A stretch of 20,778 bases of DNA. Origin: Cladosporium sp. IMV 00045 (Eukaryota > Ascomycota > Dothideomycetes > Cladosporiales > Cladosporiaceae). The notes beneath the pieces were generated by a model. The model did not search any database, was not told where the DNA came from, and was given only the letters and a program-made list of their open reading frames with translations. The position numbers and the translations under genes are program-made. The number at the start of each line of letters is the position of its first letter. Positions within the stretch are counted from its first letter, which is position 1. Shown one piece after another: positions 10,686-19,231 of this stretch. The stretch spans positions 1 through 20,778 of the forward strand of contig MSJI02000085.1 in the NCBI GenBank assembly GCA_001931905.2, in the 5' to 3' direction.

Positions 10686-10920
10686 ATGGGTCTCATGTGG
10701 ACAAAACACTGGGGTGGCAAGCACGCCGGTACGTGTCGTTATCTTTCCCACGTCCCTCTCCCTTCCCCTTCACTTTTCTACTAAGCATCCCTCACTTCAT
10801 CACAAGGCCAGAAACTGACAAATGATGTTCTCAGGCGGTGGCGTGGTAGTCGACAAGCACGGCGTCCGTAGGGCGCCGTTCAGAATCTCGTTCTGTAAGG
10901 GATTGAGTTGTTTCCGTTGA
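10686..10920 (+). CDS. Possible small two-exon gene, 42-aa protein of unknown function
   Basis: I do not recognise this protein. Exon 1 (10686-10728) and exon 2 (10835-10920) are joined across a 106-bp intron with a GTACGT donor, a branch-like AAACTGAC at about 10812-10819 and a TTCTCAG acceptor. The join gives one frame of 42 codons. It starts MGLMWTKHWGGKHAGG, continues GVVVDKHGVRRAPFRISF and ends CKGLSCFR. The peptide is strongly basic and rich in Gly, His and Lys, with no signal peptide or membrane span. The start is preceded by CAGCC and a leader of A/C-rich sequence like that of an expressed gene. A second donor-like GTAAGG lies inside the last codons (near 10894), so the gene may continue by further splicing and the last eight residues may be wrong. 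It could also be a non-coding transcript. Its small size means annotation pipelines would normally drop it. Confidence 0.45.
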
Positions 10921-11130
10921 GGGTAGTAGTCTCTCTGGGGCGAGGAGGAAGCATGGAGGAAGTGTGGTTGGTGATATTGGAGGATGGGAAGTGAAGAGGG
11001 ATTGAGAGGAAAGATTGACGATGGATCAATTTCGGTGTCCTGTCCTGATGATTCCTTAAGCTGTGGTTTTCCTGTTTTGCGTGGGATTCGGTTTCTTTGG
11101 CGGGCTTGACAAAAATGGAAGGTTTAATGA

Positions 11131-11138
11131 TACATGTA
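11131..11138. repeat. TACATGTA palindrome (5 of 6)
   Basis: The octamer lies between the convergent 42-aa gene and acyl-CoA synthetase, about 210 bp after the stop codon of the former. Confidence 0.6.
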
Positions 11139-11204
11139 GCGCTTGGGAAGATTGACTGGTTCAATCAATCATGAAATGCATGCATGTTTATGCTATCTCT
11201 AATG

Positions 11205-11228
11205 CTCTCTCTCTCTCTCTCTCTCTCT
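11205..11228. repeat. (CT)12 microsatellite
   Basis: Twelve perfect CT dinucleotides are visible here, about 75 bp beyond the stop codon of the acyl-CoA synthetase. On that gene's strand the run reads (AG)12 and probably lies in its 3'UTR. Runs like this are often length-variable between isolates. Confidence 0.95.
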
Positions 11229-11300
11229 TGCTCTTGTCTGCTGAATGCTGTTCGAACTAGACGTGGCCCACCAGCAATGCCATACCCACAAATTCCTCGT

Positions 11301-13089
11301 TTACAACCTACTCTCCCTCACAATCCCATCACCCACCTCCCTCTTCGCCACCTCCCTCAACTCTTTTCTGAGAATCTTCCCCGAAGGATTCTTCGGAATG
11401 GCTGGCACGAACTTCACCCCGCCGGCCAGGCGCTTGTGTCGCGCGACTTTCTGCGCCAGCCACGAGGCGATTTCTTCAGGTTTGATATCCTTGATTGTCA
11501 GGTTCTCCTGCAGGGCGATGTAAGCCCGCGGTAGCTCTTCGCCGTTGATCGTGACGCCCACAACGGCGGCGTCTTGCACGGCTGGGTGGTCGAGGAGGAG
11601 GGCTTCGAGCTCGGCGGGGGCGACTTGGTTGCCTTTGACTTTTATGAGTTCCTGGTTTCGAGAGGTGGTGTCAGTACTTTGGACTTGAGTATGCTCGAAT
11701 GTCGATGTTGCTGTTAGGCGTCCCAACCGGGCTTTCGCGAAAACTCACCTTCTTCCGATCAACGATGTAGATGAACCCCTCCTCATTCCTATACGCGATA
11801 TCGCCCGTCTTCAACCACCCATCCTGCGTCAGCGTCTCCCTCGTCGCCTCCGGTTTCCGCCAATACCCTTTCATGACATTAGGTCCACGGACCCAGAACT
11901 CTCCCCTCTCGCCAACGCCCACCTCACCACCACTCTCGTCCACGATCATCGCCTCGATATTCGGATTCAGCTCGCCGACAGTCGCATCGACAGCGACAGC
12001 CGTCGGCTCCATCCCGCACGCACTACACGTGATCTCCGTCATCCCCCAACCCTGCTTGAGATTAACCTGACCCTTCGGCCACAACCCCTCAAACTCCGTC
12101 TGCGGCTCTCTGCCCAACGGCGCCGCGCCACAGCCTGCGCTCTCTACAGACGAAAGGTCGAACGCGCGCGCCTCCGGGCGCTTCGCCAGCGCGACGACGA
12201 TGGGCGGCACGAGGGTCAGAGCCGTGACGCGGTACTCCTGAATGTGGTGGAGCATGCGGCCGAAGTCGAATTTCTGCATGACGTACACTGGGATGCCTTT
12301 CCGTGGCGCCGAGACGCAGTGCACCGTCTGGCCGTAGGCGTGGTACATGGGCAGCATGGAGAGGCCGCGGGAGCGGGCGACGGCGGCGGCGTGGTCAGGC
12401 TCGAGGGTGGAGACGTGGTCGGTCTGCGTGCAATTGGCGACGTAGTTGAGGTGGGAGATTTCGACGCCTTTGGGCACACCCGTCGTGCCGGAGGAGTAGT
12501 TAAGGACGATGGTTTGGTTCATTTGCGCAGGGGTGGAAAATTCTGGCCAGCGGTATGAGGCTCCCTCGGACGGAGAGGCTAGGAGGTCTGTCCAGTGTTG
12601 GATGCCTCGTGTGGCTTTGCCTCTGCCGTCGAAAGTGTCATAGCCGCCGTCGAAGGTGAAGATCTTGTCTTGTGGGAAGCCAACGCTCTTTGCTGCTTCG
12701 AGAGCTGTGTCGAGACTGCCTTCGGCGGTGATCAGGAACTTTGCTCCTGTGTCTTGGAGTTGGTACGCCAGCTCTCTCGCCACGTAGGAGGGATTCGCGC
12801 CACTGAAGATCCCACCCGCCATGATTGTGCCGATGAGGATGGTTGGGAAGAAGATCGTGTTGCCAGAGTAAAGCAACAAGCGATCGCCATCTTGGAAACC
12901 TCGTGATCTCAAGCCCGCGGCGAGACGTTTTGACCATTCGCGGTAGGTGTGGTGGGATAGGCAGTAGGAGGGTTTCTCTGCGTCGAGGATGATCGGTTGG
13001 GTTGGGAGAGTTTCATCTTGCGCTCCGAAGAGGTAGGTCGGTAGGGAGACCGTTGGGATGTCTATCTGCCAGCGTGATTTCCAAGGCAT
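11301..13089 (-). CDS. Peroxisomal 4-coumarate-CoA-ligase-like acyl-CoA synthetase
   Basis: The product is an adenylate-forming enzyme of the ANL superfamily. It activates a carboxylic acid with ATP to an acyl-AMP and then passes it to CoA. Two exons (13089-11749 and 11651-11301) are joined across a 97-bp intron with donor GTGAGT, giving 563 aa and restoring IVDRKKELIKVKGNQV. Visible motifs are YSSGTTGVPKG (P-loop, about 198-208), QGWGMTE (346-352), the hinge region GWLKTGD and IVDRKK (424-447), and the catalytic lysine in PSGKILRKEL (K539). The C-terminus is SRL, a type 1 peroxisomal targeting signal. Fungal relatives are called 4-coumarate or phenylacetate CoA ligases and feed aromatic or fatty acids to peroxisomal metabolism. 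The substrate cannot be told from sequence alone. No neighbouring cluster genes (PKS, NRPS, P450) are present. Confidence 0.92.
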
Positions 13090-14167
13090 GTTGAGTGTGA
13101 GAGGTGGATAGAGATCCTCAAGTCGGTACAGTCGACCTTCGAATCGTTATTTGGAAGTTACACTGGACTGCACCTTCCAAAGAGTATTCAGGCCTCTCGC
13201 TCAATGATTAAGATGAGTGTACCGCCAACAAACACAATAGAAAAACTAACAAAACAGAAGATCAGTGGAACCCAGCGAGTGAACACCTACATGTAATCGA
13301 GTGCTACCACCGAGGTCTCATGCGACTTTATCGAACAAATCCAGAGAGCAATAGCCGACTTTACCGGGAGGGCAGGGCAAGTAAACATTGGGGTTTGGTT
13401 GTTGCTTGGCTGCGTGACCTGGAACCGCGGCTGAAAGATTGCCCCGATGCCTCCATTCGCTTAAGTGCAGCAGCCATGCCGAGCAAGGGAGGCGTCTGGT
13501 GTAGAGAGAGGCTGAGAGTAGTGAGGGGTGGTGGCTCCCGGATATTCAGACTACGGAGGTAGCGATCCGATATCTGACGTGCCATGTGGCACCTCAAACG
13601 TCCCCTTGGTGTCAACTCGATGCGTCTCGATCTCTCCTGCTTTGTGAACAAAATAGGCATACACAAAATTGCGAACGCAATTTCACGGCATTTCAATGCC
13701 CGGCGAACATCGGATTGGTGCTATCGTCAATTGTTATACATGATTTGCATATGGAAACACTTGCAGAACAGCCGGCAAAGACGTTGCAACAGACGTGGAG
13801 CGTTATGGGTGGATAAGTGGGGCAAATGCAGGCTTAAAGACTGGATGCGGGGATCACGCACAGAGTTCAAAATTGACAGGCAGGAACTGGGAAAATTGCC
13901 TCGGCTTGGGAAAGGGTGGATGATAGTAGAAGAAGGGTATCATAAAACGCCATTCCAGACTGGAACGAGCTACGAAAATACTTTTCCCTGTAAAGATGGA
14001 ATATGGTCGTGTCGCGCGTGAAAGGTGGACTTTTTTCTGATTGTCTGCTCGAACTCATAGCCGGATCCACCAAAATCAAAAGAGCATAGTCATGCGCGCC
14101 TTAGAACGCCAGCCTGTTGCCTTTCAGAGTTCGCTGTTGTGTGCAAGAACAGAAGTGGTCAAGACGC
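13090..14167. other. Intergenic region: promoter of the acyl-CoA synthetase and 3' flank of RPL5
   Basis: In these 1.08 kb I see no convincing gene. A plus-strand frame (13584-14021, 145 codons) has no recognisable domain and no gene-like leader. A TACATGTA palindrome is at 13288-13295, about 200 bp upstream of the synthetase start. The right end (about 14080-14167) should be the RPL5 3'UTR. Confidence 0.5.
13288..13295. repeat. TACATGTA palindrome (6 of 6)
   Basis: The octamer lies about 200 bp upstream of the acyl-CoA synthetase start codon. Confidence 0.6.
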
Positions 14168-15272
14168 TTAAACCTCAGCGGCGAGCTCCTTGATCTTCTG
14201 CTGGACCTTCTCCTCACGCTGGGCCTTGGTGAGCTTGTTTTGGCGGAACTTCTTGCTCTCGGCCTTCCACTCCTCCTTGGTCTTCTTGGGGCCCTCAGAC
14301 TCGACCTTCTTGAAGGGGTCCTCGCGGATCTGCTTGTGGGCGTCGGCGTAGAGCTCCTCAAGGCCGTCGGCCTCGATGTCGTCATCGGTGTAGCCGGTGA
14401 ACTGGGACTTGAAGCGCTCCTCGTCGTCGTCGGCGAGAGTCTCCATGTACTCAGCGACGTGGCCGCCGAAGATGTACTTGCGGAGGGTCTCGGCGTCGAG
14501 CTCCTTGGACTCGATGTCGTAGCCGGGGAAACGCTTCTCGGAGTGGGGGATGTAGATACCACCGTCGGAAGCACCCTTCATGGCACCGAAGACGCGGGCA
14601 CCAGTGGAGGTGCGGACAAGACCGACGTCGAGGTAGCACTTGAAGGGGCGGCGCTCCTCACCGTCAACCTCGACGGGCTCAGTCTCGGTGAACTCGCCAT
14701 CAGCCTCCTCAACACCGGTGAAGGCCTTGTCGAGGCCGAGCTTGACGAGAGCACGGCGGGCGACAAGGAGACCAACGCAGTAGGCGGCGGCCCAGTTGGT
14801 AAGACCGTGGGAGATGTCGTAGGCCTTGAGCTCGTGGGCGTAGGCGGAGACGAACACCTTGTCGCCGGTGATCTCGGAGGTGACGATCTGGGCGACAATG
14901 TCGCGGTTGGTGAAGCGGATCACCAGGCGGTACTTGGGCGCATTGTACTTGTTCTTGGCCTGGGTGATGAGGCGCTTGCGGGCGTAGTAGTCGGTCTTAC
15001 CCGCGCGTCTGCGGGCGTACTTCACCTGGTAGCGGCTGGTGGAAAGTCAGTCATCGTTCACAGAAGATCAGTCAGCGTGGGGGAAAGATCAGAGTATGCT
15101 TACCTGAAGTAGGCGGAGTTCTTGACCAACTTGGTCTGTAGAGAATCCTCGAGTCAGCAATTTGCGCTTCAGAACCACAACCGAAGCATCTTGCAGCGAC
15201 TCATCGCGGTGTGTGTGGTATGACCGAGGCATTGAGATGCCCGACGGCGTGCGCGACACTTACGAAAGGCAT
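14168..15272 (-). CDS. RPL5: 60S ribosomal protein L5 (uL18)
   Basis: This is the ribosomal protein that binds 5S rRNA and, with L11, forms the 5S RNP of the large subunit. Three exons are 15272-15264 (ATG plus two codons only), 15135-15104 and 15035-14168. Introns are 15136-15263 (donor GTAAGT) and 15036-15103 (GTAAGC). The joins give [20 protein letters not shown], the conserved eukaryotic L5 start, and a total of 302 aa, the normal length. Conserved blocks include [47 protein letters not shown], and [10 protein letters not shown] with [11 protein letters not shown]. The C-terminus is Lys-rich ([19 protein letters not shown]). Codon use is markedly biased to C/G in third positions, as in highly expressed genes. 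That bias removes stops on the opposite strand and creates a long antisense ORF. The nine-base first coding exon is typical of fungal ribosomal-protein genes, whose first intron follows the start. Confidence 0.98.
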
Positions 15273-16151
15273 GTTGGCGGTGTTGACTGCTTAGAGGCCG
15301 GTCTTGTCGAGGAAAAGCAAGACTGGTGGGCGAGCGAATTTTGTAAAGCCCAAAGTAGGTGGGCGCAACATAAAAGTGCCAAGATTTGCAGGCTTCTGGG
15401 GTCGCGGACGATGGACACAGCAAACGCAGCCAGCCGTATTGGCTTGACCAAAGCGCAATACTAGGTCCGTCTTGGGAAATAATATATTCATGTCAGAGAG
15501 ATATAGCTGAAGTTTTCTCGGCCATGACATGTTCTGATACCCTATTAGCAACATCGTGGTTGACGCCTCGTCGATTTCTCTTCGCATGCATTTCTTTGCA
15601 GCCTGACAACCTGAGGCCGAAACATGCCACACTACTGCAAGTCTGCAACACTTGCGAACTCGTGCCAACAATCATCGCTTGGAGTACGAATGGAACGGGA
15701 GTATGATTGCATCAAGGCCAGCAGCACGCCTACTCGTCCAAAAAACGAAACATCATGTCACCACAAACCAAATGATCGACACAGTTCCAATGACCTGCTC
15801 TACTAGGCCAAGCGTGAACTCTTCCTCACGGCACCCCGCCGAAAGTCGACTTTGCCTGTTTGCTTGCTTCTTCGAGGTGGAAGCGGTGTCGATACAAGCG
15901 AGAAGACCAGGTAGACTTCCCTTTCAAGCTCAACGCTTATCGCAGGTTATATCAGCCGCACTACCCATGTATATTGACCCCCTTGGCCGCTGGGATGTCT
16001 CTGATATCACTATGTAATGTTGCAGTAGTGCTGTCCTCCGCTCTCTTCGTGGACTCACGTCTTGTACTTCATCGAAAGCCATCCGTCGCTTGATGTCGTC
16101 GACGGCTCACGGTGTACCCGTACAACGCAAAGCGTGCATCAAAGCGCAATA
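15273..16151. other. Divergent promoter region between RPL5 and the amino-acid permease
   Basis: The 879 bp between divergent starts contain no confident gene. On the RPL5 strand, about 60-110 bp upstream of its ATG, the word CGCCCACC occurs twice within a short pyrimidine-rich stretch and might be a promoter element. Short frames on the plus strand (for example 15652-16017) have no recognisable content. Confidence 0.45.
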
Positions 16152-17690
16152 ATGGCAGACAGACATGATGACAAGCAGTATGAATACGACTCGCGGCATG
16201 TTTACAATTCAGCTCGACCAGTCGGGTACGACGACGAAGACGTCTTCGGTCATGAAGAAAACCATGCCATCCGTTACAAGACCTTGAGTTGGCCTTCGGT
16301 GGCCGTCTTGATGATTGCTGAGATTGTATCTAACGGTATCTGAAATCATGGTATACCCAACTGATAAAACAGCTGACGATCCCCCAGGCATGCTATCACT
16401 TCCATCTTCTCTCGCAGTCGTCGGTATAGTCCCTGGCATAATCTTGATCGTGTTTCTCGGAGTATTCGCCACATACACCAGCTGGCTGCTTGTCCAATTC
16501 AAGCTCAACCACCCGCAGGTCCATTCGATGGGTGACGCAGGCCTCATTCTCTTCGGGCACATCGGACGTGAACTCTTAGCTTTCGGAACCATCGTCTTCG
16601 CCATCTTCGCCACGGGAGGACAGGTTCTCGCCGGACAAATCGCCCTCTCTGCTTTGAGCGACGGCAAGCTCTGTCCCATGCTCTATACAGGCATCTTCGC
16701 TATCCCAACTTTGATCGTCTCCTTCCCTAGGACTTTCGACAAACTCAACTGGCTGAGCGTCCTGAGCGTGTGCAGCATCATAGTCGCAGGAATCGTCGGC
16801 ATGATAGGTGCGGGCCTTTACCCAGAATCTGACAGACAAGTCGCCATCGTCCGCACGACAACTTTCTACGACGCATTCATCTCCATCACGAACCCAGTTT
16901 TCTCATACGCCGGCCACTTCATGTATATGCCGTCCCCTTCAAATCGTTCAACCCCCATCCTGTCTAACAACTCCCACGCAGGTTCTTCATCCTCGTCTCC
17001 GAAATGCGCCGCCCGCAAGACGCCATGAAAGCCGCCTACACGCTGCAAACGACCGCAACGACCTTCTACGCCATCTTCGCAGCCATCACATACGTCTACA
17101 TCGGCAGCAGCGTCGCGTCTCCCTCTTTCTCCTCACTCCAGCCCAAGTGGCAAAAAGCCGCCTACGGCCTTGCGCTGCCGAACTTCCTCCTCGCTGGCAG
17201 TTTGTACGCGCACACGGCGAGCAAATTGGTCTTCGTGCGCATTTTCCGCCGCTCTCACCACTTGCATTCTCACACTTTGCTGGGCTGGGGCGTGTGGGCG
17301 GTGTTGATTTTGGTGATGAATGGCGCAGCCTTCGTGCTGGCAGTGGGAGTGCCGATATTCAACTACCTCATCGGAATCGCCGCTTCGCTTTTCGCGGCTT
17401 GGTTTACGTATGGGATGTAAGTCAACGCAACCCCGCCCGCCGGGAGAAAGTACTCGAGCTAACGCATTTCCCTCTCTCGCGCGCACAGAGCAGGATTCTT
17501 CTGGCTCCACGACGAATACCACTGCGGCGACGGGACCTATGGCTGGCGCCGCAAGTGGTTCCAGACTTCCCTCTGCGTCGCCACCATCGCTGCTGGGGCT
17601 TTCATTTGTGTTGCCGGAATGTACGTCACTGTCAGGGCGATTGTGGACGCTTATGAGAGTGGTGCGATCGCGACGCCGTTTGCTTGTTAG
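16152..17690 (+). CDS. Amino-acid permease, AAAP family, Neurospora Mtr type
   Basis: The product is a polytopic plasma-membrane amino-acid transporter of 451 aa. Exons are 16152-16335, 16388-16922, 16982-17416 and 17489-17690. Introns of 52, 59 and 72 bp have donors GTATCT, GTATAT and GTAAGT, and all joins keep frame (SNGMLSLPSSL, AGHFMFFILVSEM and TYGIAGFFWLHDE). A hydrophilic acidic N-terminus of about 45 residues precedes roughly eleven membrane segments. The first is WPSVAVLMIAEIVSNGMLSLPSSLA, whose unwound IVSNGMLSLP motif is the substrate-site signature of this family. SYAGHFMFFILVSEMRRPQD (about 234-253) is also typical. Homologues such as Neurospora Mtr take up neutral aliphatic and aromatic amino acids by proton symport; which amino acids this one prefers is inferred. 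The gene is divergent from RPL5 and convergent with the aldo-keto reductase, 265 bp apart. Confidence 0.93.
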
Positions 17691-17955
17691 GTCTGAGGCA
17701 GATAATGAGTTTTGTTTCGAGGGCTACACTGTTGAGACTTTCATTTTGAACGAGTTGACTGCCACTGTTCCCTTAGCGCTGCTATTTTCTATGATTCTCT
17801 CCCTCCTTTGGCACACATATCTCGATTGATAACAGCCAAATGTGATTCTGTCGTCTCGTCAAAAAGCACCATAGCTTTCATTCATGCCTATATATCATCG
17901 AGAAGCAAGAGTGCATCCCCACGGATCTCTCATCCCTCTCAAACCCTGACAACTT

Positions 17956-19231
17956 TCACTTCAACGCCTCCCTAGTATCATAAGTATACTTCAAATCCAA
18001 GTGCCAATAATTCGCCGTCGTCGGCTTAGCAACCAACCAAGCCTCATCCAGCGCCTGCACAACCTCCTCCGGCAGGGGACCCTTCTCCAAATCCCTCAGA
18101 TTCCCATCCAACTGCGCCTCGCTGCTCACACCGATAATCACACCATCCCTGCCACCATCCTGGATTTTCAGCGCAGAGTGGTGCACGACCCAGCGCAGCG
18201 CTGTTTCCAGCAGAGTGAGACCGTGCTTTTCGACCACGGGCTCGACGATCCGCAGGGCGTCGAAGGTGGCGTCCTTGAAGTACCGCGCGCGGTACATGCT
18301 GCCCATCTGGCCGCCTTTGGAGTCGCTGAAGCGGCCTTCGGCTGGGATTTCGGAGGTCTTGTATTTGCCGCTGAAGAGGCCGCCGGCCAGCGGGTTGTAG
18401 ATCACGATGTCCAGACCGTAGCGGCGGCAGGCGGGGATGAGCTCGGCTTCGATGGAGCGTGTGATGGCATTGTACTTGGATGTGAGTTAGATGGGATTTT
18501 CAAGGTAGGTGAGAGGGGGTTTTGGCTTGACAGCACTTACCATTCCCTGGTAGATCGTCGGACGAACCCAGTTGTTGTACTTGCAATGCAGCACCACCTC
18601 CGCGACCTCGAAGGCGGTGAAATTGGAAAGACCCAACTGGACGAATTTGCCAGCCTTGTGCATCTCGTCGACCTTCTGCAACGTCTCGGTGAAGTGTGTG
18701 CTGCGGTCCGCGGCGTGCAAGTAGAATATGTCAACGCAGTCCGTGCCGAGCTCTCTGAGGGACTCGTTTAGCTTCTCCTCGATGACCGCGGCGGCGTGAG
18801 CGCCCGCCTCACGAGGGTACCATTTGGTCGCGAGAGTGAGGCCGCGTTCCTTCCATTTGGCGTCGCGGGTCCAGGCTTCTTGTTTGCCACCGACATAGAC
18901 GCGTGCGGTGTCGATTTCGTTGTAGCCCGCGGCTTGAAACTTGTCGAGAACTCGGCTGTAGTCTTCCAGACTGGTGACACGGGCTCCGGTAGATTCATCT
19001 GGCCTGGTATATTGGTTAGTTAAGAAGGCTTTGAGGATAGAAAAGAACGTTCCCGAAGGTCATTGTGCCCAATATGATTCGCGGCTTCCCTGTCGATGCG
19101 ATGAGAGGCATTTTGAAGGTAGCAGATGAGTTGAATGATCTGAGGCTGGGTTTCGTGGCGAATCTTGCTAGTTGCTTGGAGTGTGAGAGGGCAAGGTAGG
19201 AAGAGCGTATGGATGATGATGATTTGAACAT
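17956..19231 (-). CDS. AKR7-type aldo-keto reductase (aflatoxin-aldehyde-reductase-like), abnormal intron 1 donor
   Basis: This is an NADPH-dependent aldehyde or ketone reductase with a TIM-barrel fold. Exons are 19231 (or 19111)-19053, 19003-18541 and 18474-17956. Intron 2 (18475-18540) is normal, with donor GTAAGT and branch CTAAC. Intron 1 (19004-19052) must begin GAACGT to keep the frame that yields MTFGPDESTGARV, because no GT donor does so. Numbered from the inner ATG at 19111, the protein has 346 aa and the catalytic tetrad D51 and Y56 (IDTARVY), K80 (LATKWYP) and H116 (FYLHAADR). The motif YNPLAGGLFSGKY follows in exon 3, and the closing NYWHLDLKYTYDTREALK is typical of AKR7. The outer ATG at 19231 adds 40 residues without any acid and resembles a mitochondrial presequence. 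Relatives reduce dialdehydes and succinic semialdehyde. The gene may be intact with unusual splicing, carry a sequencing error, or be a broken allele. Confidence 0.85.
19004..19052 (-). other. Intron 1 of the aldo-keto reductase, apparent GA-AG boundary
   Basis: On the minus strand this 49-bp stretch starts GAACGTTC, has the branch site CTTAACTAAC, and ends ATACCAG. Branch and acceptor are textbook, and the exons on both sides are conserved and in frame only with this boundary. The nearest GT is three bases inside (19049 onward reads CGTT), and using it shifts the frame into an early stop. Three other introns here begin GTACGT, so a single T-to-A change at donor position 2 would explain GAACGT. 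Confidence 0.7.

Larger units (their letters stand above)
10921..11300. other. Convergent 3' region between the 42-aa gene and the acyl-CoA synthetase
   Basis: This 380-bp region should hold both 3'UTRs. It contains a TACATGTA palindrome at 11131-11138 and a (CT)12 microsatellite at 11205-11228. No further gene is seen. Confidence 0.5.

Noticed and set aside
13584..14021. 145-codon plus-strand ORF between the synthetase and RPL5
   Set aside because: It has no recognisable motif and no gene-like upstream signals, and lies in the expected promoter and 3' flank.
14117..15112. 331-codon plus-strand ORF across RPL5, rich in Leu, Gly and Val
   Set aside because: It is exactly antisense to RPL5. 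The strong C/G third-base bias of that gene removes antisense stops; the translation is repetitive and domain-free, and it runs across an RPL5 intron.
10686..19231. Synthetase, permease and reductase considered as parts of one biosynthetic cluster
   Set aside because: They are interleaved with RPL5 and have no PKS, NRPS, terpene synthase, P450 or cluster regulator nearby; orientations and spacing look like ordinary neighbours.
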